A stretch of DNA of 64,000 bases from Aplidium turbinatum (Eukaryota > Chordata > Ascidiacea > Aplousobranchia > Polyclinidae): contig OU964931.1 of the NCBI GenBank assembly GCA_918807975.1, forward strand, positions 7,884,251-7,948,250. The letters run 5' to 3'. Below the pieces are notes generated by a model. It was not told the DNA's origin. It made no database searches and saw nothing but the letters and a program-made list of their open reading frames with translations. This document shows, one piece after another, positions 56,085 to 64,000 of the stretch (position 1 is its first letter; the number at the start of each line of letters is the position of its first letter). Both the position numbers and the translations under genes were made by a program.

Positions 56085-58270
56085 ATTTAAGAAGGGATGG
56101 CGTATGAGCGATCTTTCCAGGCTAGATTGGAGGGCAAGAAATCTTCAGCCACTCAGCAGTCTCGTCATCCAGGACCCTCAGACCATGCGCACCGTGTGGA
56201 GGCCGGTGGGTTAGGAAGTGGTGGACAACATGGTCTGCGGTCTGTTCCGTGGCACCACACTCGCATTCTGATGAAGGAGCCAGGCCCCACTTGTGCATGT
56301 CCGAACAAAAGTGGCCGACGCCAGTTCGCAGGCGGTTAAGCCTGACCCACGCAAGCCTTGCGAAGGACATCCCTGAAGGATGGGGATCGGCGTCGGGTAT
56401 GAAGTCACAGAGCGTGGAGATGTGATTTTGCTACTCCGTGTTCCACATGTGGTTCGTCCAGTGTGCCGCACTTAAACCAAGTTCTTCTGCGTTCTTAAGT
56501 AGTTGTTGTGCGGCAGGCACAAAGGGGCGTCTTGATTTCAGCCGCTGCTTTATAGGTGGGGGTCGCTTGAATGTTGCATGGAGGAGATGGTCGGGGTCCA
56601 AAGCGCGGCGAGCGAGAGAAATCGTAGCTCTTTTACGGCGTAGCTCAGCGGGTTGGATGCCTGCTAGGATGGGTAGGCAGTCCGTTGGAGTGGGACGCAG
56701 GCATCCAGTCACAGTAGGCCTACACAGCACGCAGTGCATCGTTGATGGCGGTATCAATCTGGTGGGTGTGAGAACTACGACACCAGACCTGCGCGCAGTA
56801 CTCAGCGGTGGAATGAACAAGGGCTAGGGTAGCTGTACGAAAAGTTTTAGCACCAGCTCCCCAGCCGGAACCAGCCAATCGCCTCAAAAGTGCGACGCGT
56901 GTAGATAGTTTTTTGCGCAGTGACTTCAAGTGCCGGCGGTACGTGAGTGGCCTGTCCAAGGTTATTCCGAGGTATGTAGGTTCGACACAGTAGAGCATGC
57001 GTTCCCCAGCAATGTTGATGTTTATCTCACGCTGTGCCTCCCGGTTGTTAAGGTGGAAGGCCGCCGACACTGTCTTTGACTTGCTGAGCTGTAGCTTCCA
57101 TTTCTGGATGTATGCTGATAGTGTTTGCATGTCTTGGCTGAGGTTCCTCTCCACTGACTGCCAGTTTCCTGCTGAGTGCAAGAGTGCCAGGTCGTCTGCG
57201 TAAGCATATTTCCTGGAGATGGTGGGGGGCAAGTCGTAGGTGTATATGTTGGACAGGAGAGGAGCCAAGACTGAGCTCTGTGGGACGCCGTTTTTAAGTC
57301 GGCGTAGTCTGCTTCGACGACCGCTACCGGTTGTGAGGGTAAAACTGCGGTTTTGCACAAGTTCCATCATCATATGGACCATGTGTCTGTCAGGGAGCAG
57401 ACGGAGTAACTCGCAGGTAATTAAGGCCGCTATGCCATACGGTATCATGGGCAGCCGTGAGATCAACAAACACGGCGCCAGCCTTCTTCTTAGCCGAGAA
57501 GCTGTCCTCAATGTCTTGGGTCATAAGTGTGACCTGATCTACGGTTGATCGTCCGTGTCGGAAACCAGCTTGTTCACGGGGGAGCTGCGGATCTATTATT
57601 GGTTCGACACGGGCGTAGATGATCTTGAAGGGGATGCAGAGCAGTGAGTTTGGGGGGTAGATCTTCGGGTCCTCTGGGGGCTTCTTCGGCTTAGGAACTG
57701 TAACCACATGGGCTCTTCTCCAGATTCTGGGAATTCTCAGGTGGCGCAAACAGCAGGAAAGGAAGTCTTTTAACCAGGACTTTAAGGAGGCAGCAGCATG
57801 GAGTATCAACTCCGGGCATAGGTGGTCAGGGCCCGGGGCTTTACCTGGCTTTATGTGCTGGAGAGCGGCAGAAAATTCCTCCGGGGTAAACTCACCCGAG
57901 ATGTTGTCCCCGTCTGGGGTTGTTACCCTCCAGAGGTCCATTTCTTGCAAGACGGATCTATCTGATTCACGGTCTCTCGATTTGTATTTCCCGTTCTCCA
58001 CAAGTTGTGAGGCGATAGAATTTGCTGAAACGGGACATTGTTGACGAGAGGCACGTAATCTGCCAGTTAGGTTGTTCAGTGTACTCCATGCTATGCGGCT
58101 GGAGTGCGTGAATTCGATTGATTCAACGGCTTCTGTCCAGCGCTCCTTCCTCTTTGAGTCCAGCCTTGCCAGCAGAGCTGTGGCTGAGCTGTTGGTGTCA
58201 TTGCCCTGAGGGGCGTGGAGGAAGTCGGAGTAGAGGCTTTCGCACTCCTTATCCCAGCACGGTATGTAGG
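56085..58270 (-). pseudogene. Jockey-like LINE, reverse transcriptase to 3' end
   Basis: Minus-strand order: YIPCWDKECESLYSDFLHAP, EFSAALQHIKPGKAPGPDHL, HVVTVPKPKKPPEDPKIYPP, PREQAGFRHGRSTVDQVTLM, GAVFVDLTAAHDTVWH, then LKNGVPQSSVLAPLLSNIYT, the catalytic KYAYADDLALLHS, a YLGITLDRPLTYRRHLKSLR thumb, and a C-terminal WVRLNRLRTGVGHF, CECGATEQTADHVV segment. GKAPGPD and YADD are diagnostic of LINE reverse transcriptase; the C-terminus is that of the jockey-like group. Two or three frame changes exist (near 57450, 56770 and 56400). The N-terminal continuation is at 63481-63731, beyond the Bel/Pao insertion. Confidence 0.9.
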
Positions 58271-58831
58271 TGTTACGGCCAATCTCTATACAAATCAAAC
58301 GTCATATAAATCCGTTCAGGTCTACTGAATCTTACGTCATGGAATTTTTCCTAAAAATGAGCCAAAATTGCACCATCGTTCGTAAGACTTGAGTCAAACC
58401 TGTTTAAACATGAAATATTGCATCATCACCTTTGAACACCTGTTTGAATTGCGTGACAATGTCTTTCACTATTTCGTCACAGTACTGCGTACGTGAGTTT
58501 GAGATATTGATATCTATTCTGGTCATTCATTTTAAAATTGTTGCTTGAAGAGGTTGGTCGCATGTTTAACTGGTTTGCTTAGTGCTTGTCAGCTGGACGA
58601 AAATTTCCGTCTTTTATCCAAGTAATCTGTTCTGTAGTGACAAGTTTTTAGTGGTGTATTGTGTTGCACTCCATTTTCGACAGCTTTGAGGCTATTTTTA
58701 CAGAAATACAATTCTCAAACAGACGTTTCCTGAAGAGTGTTTCTTTTCGGTCATTACATACAGACGAACGGATTTGGGAATCTTATGTTACAATTTTCCC
58801 ACGAAGAGATTATGGTTTACCGCTGTGACCA
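58271..58831 (+). repeat. 5' LTR of Bel/Pao element
   Basis: Begins TGTTACGGCC and ends GCTGTGACCA. Partner of 62920-63480; also related to the old fragment at 179-585. Confidence 0.95.
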
Positions 58832-59403
58832 TAAAAAATAAAAGACGTTACTCTGTCTAGTGTTTGGTACTGAAGCAAAATAATAAAGACGTGGCTTGTT
58901 AGTTGGTAGGCCAAGAAGCACTTAGAAGCACATAAATAATAAAGGCGTTGTTGTCAGTTGGAACTTAGAAGCACAAAGAATAATAAAGAAGATTGTTGTT
59001 GGTTGGTAGTCTACAGAAGAAAAAGATTAAAGCCGTTTTCTTCTCAGTTGGTGCAGAAGAATTAAAGCACAAAAAAATTAAAGACTTTTCTCAGTTGGTA
59101 CTGAAAAACTTCAACCAAAAAATTAAAGAAAAAACAACATTGACATTCATTGGCAAGATAGAAGATTAAAGACAATCGATCTGTGCTTGAGATTCAAGTG
59201 GACGAATCCAAGCAAGTTTTGTGGAACTTTAGGACTTCATATATATAACCCTACAACTACGGTATTGTGCATTTAAATTCTTTTTTGTATTTTTACGGTT
59301 TTTGCAGTTAAGTTTTTTATAACTTAATATTTTGTGTGTTTGTGTAACTTAATTTTTTTTAATTGTTAAATTCAGGGGGTTAAATTTAGCCCCAACCTTT
59401 AAT

Positions 59404-62400
59404 ATGTCTACACTCGGTGGCGACAGGGACTCGGCCGCCGTCGACTCGACTGAGTTTAAGCCTGATGATGTTCTTTGCGGTCGGGCAGGCCATTCTGGGG
59501 AGGGACCCAGTAACGATGAGGCTAAGTCAGTTCGAGAGGCCCGGCATCTTAGACGGGATATTTTGACTCAAATTGGGAACTTTCTGTAGCCCTAGGTTCT
59601 TTGAATGATAAGCAGGAACTGTTAATTTTTAGATCTAAGTTATCTACTTTGGAAGAGGATTTACGGCATTTCCATGCTCTTTTGACTAAAATTTTTAACT
59701 CTGCAATCTTGGCAGAACTTCGTGATAGGGTGGATCCCGAATTTAACTCGTTAAAAAATAACTTCGAAGAAAAAGTAAGAGAGTTCTCAGATATGTTGGA
59801 CGCTGACATACATCCTGAGGATAGCGCTTCAAATGTAAGCACTAGGATGTCTGAGAGCTCGTCACGGATAGTTGCACAAATTAACTTACAGCTCAGAAGA
59901 GAGGAGCTCCAGATCCAAGCTGTGGCCGAAGCAAGAGTAGCTGAGGCCATCGCGAGAGCTGAGGCCATAAGAGTTGAGGCCGCACGAGCAGAGGCTGCCG
60001 CGAGAGCTGAGGCCGAAGCGAGAGCTGCTGAGGCCGCCGCGAGAACCGAAGCTAGAGCTGCTGAGTTCGCACTCAAAGACGCTCAGTTGAGGGCTGAACA
60101 ACGTAAAGACGTAGTTTTAGCTGAATATCGTTCAGAGTTGGGCTCCCGGCGTAGCTCTAAGAAGGGATCTTCTAGGCATTCCAGAAGTGAACATCAATCT
60201 CGGTTAAATTTAGATAACCTTTTCCAGACACCTGTTCAATCCGTAAGTGGTCCAGTCCAATCCACACGGTTTCCAGCGTTATCTTGAATTTTTAGGTGAT
60301 CAGTATGGTGGCACTAATGAGCCTACTTTTCAGAGTTTGTTCGATTTTGTTGTACGAGAGGAAACGCGTAAGTCGACTGATTTTAGCATTATGCTAATGG
60401 GCGATTCTGGTGAGTCGCAGCATTTTAAAAAGTCTAGCAAAGAAAAATTGCCTTCTTGTCCGGTTAGGCAGACGTCGGTAAAACCCCATCATAATGTGAT
60501 TTCAGGGAGTTCGCAGTACTCGACTGCTGTTGGCGCACCGCGCGGTGGTGTGGCCAGACGTAGTGACATACCGGCATGTTTTTATTGTTCGTCACGTGTT
60601 CAAGTTGAATATCATTTTTTGTCTAAGTGTAAAGAATTTTTGAGCTTGACACCTAAAGATCGGAGAGATGTCATTGTGAAAGCTGGCAAATGCTTGAATT
60701 GTTTGCGCCAGCATATGGTTAGGGATTGCGTTCATGCAAATAACTGTCGTAAGTGTGGCCCTAACAACGATAGGAAACACTATTTTCTTCTGCATGATTT
60801 TTATGTGACGTCACGTGATTCTCTGGATTCGATTGGCAAAGATGATGCTGGTGCCAGAGTTCCTGTCCGTAATGTTAAGATTGGAAATGTTAAAGCAGCC
60901 TTTAACCGCGTTACTGCTGCTCGTGTTTTGAATCCAATGACTGGCAAATCGAAGTTGGTGTATTGTCAGCACGATCCTGGTTCGCAGTTGACTTTTGTTT
61001 CGAGTGATTTGGTGTGCGAACTTGGCGTTAAACCGTATGATAAAGCGTCGTTTAAAATGGATACTCTGGCTGGTCAGAAACCTACTTGTGCTAACCTTGT
61101 TAAACTCAACATCCAGTCGTTAGAGACAGATGAACTGTTTTGTGATATAACTTCAGTGGTTAACCCAGCTTGGGCTGACGATGTTAAAACTTTACCGCAT
61201 AAACAAGATTTAAGTGGTTTCCGTCATTTTCATGACGTGAATATGTTTCATTTGAATGATTGTAGTACTGTAGATGTACTGATTGGCAACGACAACGCTT
61301 ATTTGATGTGGGCAAAAGAAGAACGTGTTGGTGAAAATCGTAGTGAACCGCATGCTTTACTCACTCTTCTCGGTTGGTTGGCTTGTGGTGGTAAGTCACC
61401 CTTAGTTGAAAACGTTGCTAACGTGTGCAGAGTGCAGACGTCTTTAGAGTCGGATGTCATCTCTGGCTTTCAGCATAAAATTGAGTCTCGTGACATGGAA
61501 ATAGCAGACCTGAATAAAGTCATTCAGGATTTGACCTTGCAAAATGAAACCTGTGAATTGTCTCGCAATGATAATGTGGCTAGAGAACTTGTTGAACCGA
61601 ATATTGAGTTGAAAGATGGTCGATTTGAGATAGGCTACCTGTACCGTTGAAGGAAGATATTGATTTACCTAACAATTTTGTGTTGGCGTCAGATAGAGCT
61701 GTTGCTTTAAGGAAGAAGGCTTTAAAACAACCTGAACCTCGTGATTTCCTTACTGACACCATGAAGGATCTTAAATCTAATGGCTATATTGAGCGTGCTG
61801 GTGAAGCAGAAAATGTAAAGGGATTTGAGTGGTATTTACCATACTTTGTGAGGTCACAATTAAAAAAGCGTATTGTTTACGATGGCAAGTCTGAATTTCG
61901 AGGAACTTGTGTTAATGATGTAATGTTTTCGGGTCCTGACTTGTTAAACCCTCTGGCAGATGTCTTGGCTAGATTGCGGCTTGGCAGATTTGGTTTCGTG
62001 GCCGATATGACCAAATACTTTTTTCACATTTTGGACTCTTCAATACGCAAGCCCAATTTCATTGAACTGCTTACGTACACAGGCAGTGCCGTTCGGATCG
62101 TGAACGAACGCCCTTTGGTACCTTTGAGTGACGACCCTAGGGATTTTACTGTCATCACCCCTGCCTCACTTTTGACCCCATACTTAGACCCATACTGTGC
62201 TGTTGGGCAACCACATGATCGTGACCAACTAAGAAGGGATTATCGGTTCAATTTGTCACTTTCTCAGCAGTTTTGGAGTAAATGGATCGATTTTTACTTG
62301 CCAGGTCTTCAGGGCCGGAAAAAATGGCTAAAAATGGCCGAGAATTTGGAGCCTGGTCAACTTGTAGTGGTGGGTTCTCTCCAAGACATTGGTAAACGTG

Positions 62401-62468
62401 GGAAGTATCAACTTGGGAGGGTGCATGAGGAGGGTGCATGCATGTGCATGGGAGGGTGCATGAGGTAG
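59404..62468 (+). pseudogene. Bel/Pao coding interior (fossil)
   Basis: Parts in order: a gag-like segment with a long Ala/Glu/Arg-rich coiled coil (about 59925-60115); a Cys/His zinc-knuckle region (CFYCSS, CLNCLRQHMVRDCVHANNC); an aspartic protease with the DPGSQLTFVSS motif; the start of a Pao-type reverse transcriptase (KRIVYDGKSEFRGTCVNDVM, FGFVADMTKYFFHI); and the C-terminal pol tail typical of the group (WIDFYLPGLQGRKKW). Pol is incomplete, so the copy is not autonomous. Confidence 0.88.
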
Positions 62469-62919
62469 TTCCACAAATTAGGAAAGGGAAGCCTGTGGTT
62501 CGTAGAGCCAAAGTTGCCGTCTGCAACTATGATGAGAGTACGGGGAAAGTAAAAGTAGACTACGTGTTGAGAGATATTTCGTGCCTCGTCCCCGTAAAGA
62601 ACACCTAAGTGTTAAGGTTTGAGCCTGGTTTTGTCTGCGGTGGCCGACACTTGTCTGAGCCCAGAACAGTCGGTTATTATTGCAACTATTGCATGTATAT
62701 AGCGTTATTTTAGCTTGTACCTATGGTACCAATTTCATGTATCGTCGTGTTTATTCTTATTGTTGTTTACTCTTTGCATGCCCTTTGTATTTGCGTATTA
62801 ACTTAAACGTGAGTGATTCAAACAATTTGTGTATCGTGTGTTTTATTCATTGGCTCACGATTGTCCTTAAATTCCTTTTTAGTTATGCTATGTTAGACTG
62901 TCATAACTAGGGACCGCTA
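62469..62919. other. Bel/Pao sequence before the 3' LTR
   Basis: End of the pol tail and non-coding sequence leading to the 3' LTR. The 76-residue frame at 62680-62910 is hydrophobic but has no envelope-like features, so I do not call a gene. Confidence 0.5.
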
Positions 62920-63480
62920 TGTTACGGCCAATCTCTATACAAATCAAACGTCATATAAAACCGTTCAGGTCTACTGAATCTTACGTCATGGAATTTTTCC
63001 TAAAAATGAGCCAAAATTGCACCATCGTTCGTAAGACTTGAGTCAAACCTGTTTAAACATGAAATATTGCATCATCACCTTTGAACACCTGTTTGAATTG
63101 CGTGACAATGTCTTTCACTATTACGTCACAGTACTGCGTACGTGAGTTTGAGATATTGATATATATTCTGGTCATTCATTTTAAAATTGTTGCTTGAAGA
63201 GGTTGGTCGCATGTTTAACTGGTTTGCTTAGTGCTTGTCAGCTGGACGAAAATTTCCGTCTTTTATCCAAGTAATCTGTTCTGTAGTGACAAGTTTTTAG
63301 TGGTGTATCGCGTTGCACTCCATTTTCGACAGCTTTGAGGCTATTTTTACAGAAATACAATTCTCGAATAGACGTTTCCTGAAGAGTGTTTCTTTTCGGT
63401 CATTACATACAGACGAACGGATTTGGGAATCTTATGTTACAATTTTCCCACGAAGAGATTATGGTTTACCGCTGTGACCA
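62920..63480 (+). repeat. 3' LTR of Bel/Pao element
   Basis: Same ends and length as the 5' LTR, followed by the target duplication GTAGG. Confidence 0.95.
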
Positions 63481-63731
63481 GTAGGTCTTTCGTCGGCCGC
63501 GGGGGATGGATTGTTTTGCCGCTGATGTTATTGCATCACAAAAGTTCTGGTAGGCTTCTTCCACGTTGTTAGTGTGAGGGGAAGGGAGATAGCCTACTGT
63601 GTGGCTTCATTGGTGAGAAGGCTATATAGTACTCCCAGTTAGCCATTCTGAAGTTCCATCGCTTAACAGGCTTGCTCAGGACAGGCATTATGAGCATTGG
63701 AGCCATGATAATCGAGAGTCGATGTTGGGAC
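63481..63731 (-). pseudogene. Jockey-like LINE, segment upstream of the RT
   Basis: On the minus strand this reads KRWNFRMANWEYYIAFSPMK and, after a frame change, NNVEEAYQNFCDAITSAAKQ, then SIPRGRRKTY, directly continuing into YIPCWDKECE at 58265 across the LTR insertion. This is the linker between endonuclease and reverse transcriptase of the LINE at 56085-58270. It is cut off by the small TIR element at 63732. Confidence 0.88.
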
Positions 63732-64000
63732 CAGAGTTGGATCAATTACATTAATTTAGTTCAATTACAATTAAAATTACTCCCTTGAATGTTTCAATTA
63801 CATTACAATTACAATTAGGCTACTCAGTGCTAAAAATGTCAAATTACAATTACAGTTACAATTTCAATGAAGGGATGCCTTTCGGCATGGCATAGACAAC
63901 TCCTTAGCAACCGGTTTCCACACACGAAAGGCATTGTGGGTAGAAAAATCAATAAATGAAAAAGGGGCGCCTTTCACCAGGCAAAATAATGCACAATAAA
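63732..64000. mobile_element. Small TIR element (TTGGATCAATTACATTAATT family), partial
   Basis: Begins CAGAGTTGGATCAATTACA like 33376 and runs off the window. After GGCATGGCATAGACAA it jumps to sequence homologous to about 45288 (CTCCTTAGCAACCGG), so it lacks the 11.7-kb insert of the other copy and some flanking bases. It has a 5-bp TAGGC-type insertion at about 63828. Confidence 0.88.

Larger units (their letters stand above)
58271..63480 (+). mobile_element. Bel/Pao LTR retroelement (fossil, young)
   Basis: Two 561-bp LTRs (58271-58831, 62920-63480), each TG...CA, and 5-bp target duplications GTAGG (58266-58270, 63481-63485). The LTRs differ at about seven positions by eye (a little over 1%), so the insertion is recent. 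The interior has a leader with repeated TCAGTTGGT words, a gag-like region, zinc-knuckle and aspartic-protease regions and an incomplete pol. It is broken, with a few breaks. It sits inside a LINE reverse transcriptase gene on the opposite strand. Confidence 0.95.

Noticed and set aside
56438-56827. 129-residue plus-strand frame, and others over 56.1-58.3 kb
   Set aside because: Antisense shadows of the LINE reverse transcriptase ORF.
59549-60076. 175-residue Ser/Ala-rich minus-strand frame
   Set aside because: Antisense of the Ala/Glu/Arg coiled-coil region of the Bel/Pao gag-like sequence.

Overview
The window looks like AT-rich (my estimate, about 36% GC) nuclear DNA of an animal, probably a marine invertebrate; a tunicate is my best guess, not a demonstration. 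Reasons: intron-split genes, tRNA-derived SINEs, jockey-like LINEs, a Bel/Pao retroelement and many hAT transposons. I see no bacterial operons, no rRNA and no CRISPR. Host coding sequence is sparse. I can support a three-exon secreted collagen-plus-C-type-lectin gene (25586-27114), a single-exon seven-helix receptor (46559-47563) and a small possible upstream exon (46192-46284). Nearly everything else is transposon, often nested.

Layout. 0.1-4.4 kb: a terminal-inverted-repeat (TIR) element holding an LTR fragment and a tRNA-like sequence, then tRNA-Ser-like SINEs and a foldback. 4.4-15.7 kb: a direct segmental duplication (copy A 4811-8297, copy B 10408-15682) whose copies carry different later insertions. 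16-19.2 kb: a LINE split by two hATs. 20.1-25.3 kb: hATs nested four deep. 25.6-27.1 kb: the lectin gene. 27-32.2 kb: SINEs and a hAT that has a second copy at 51.8-55.0 kb. 33.4-45.6 kb: a small element swollen to 12 kb by a long-TIR element, which holds pogo-like and hAT elements, a LINE scrap and two genes of a CXC-tailed nuclease-like family. 46-47.6 kb: receptor locus. 48.3-50.7 kb: a TIR transposon with a widespread uncharacterised protein. 51.07-51.47 kb: a tandem repeat with a complete hammerhead ribozyme. 56-63.7 kb: a jockey-like LINE split by a young Bel/Pao element. 63.7 kb to the end: another copy of the small outer element of 33.4 kb.

Two observations stand out. First, 51068-51470 is a 330-nt tandem unit bounded by hammerhead cores, one of them with every canonical core base and perfect stems I and II, which is the layout of metazoan retrozymes. 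Second, the palindrome TAGGCCTA and its shorter form TAGGCTA/TAGCCTA are strikingly common. In five pairs of related repeat copies the motif is a clean 5- or 6-bp insertion equal to TA + GGC(C) + TA, as expected if a TA-targeting transposon left excision footprints across this genome.

Limits: all calls come from reading the sequence without alignment software or databases. Element ends rest on visible TIRs and target-site duplications (TSDs). Family names for transposase remnants rest on motif recognition.
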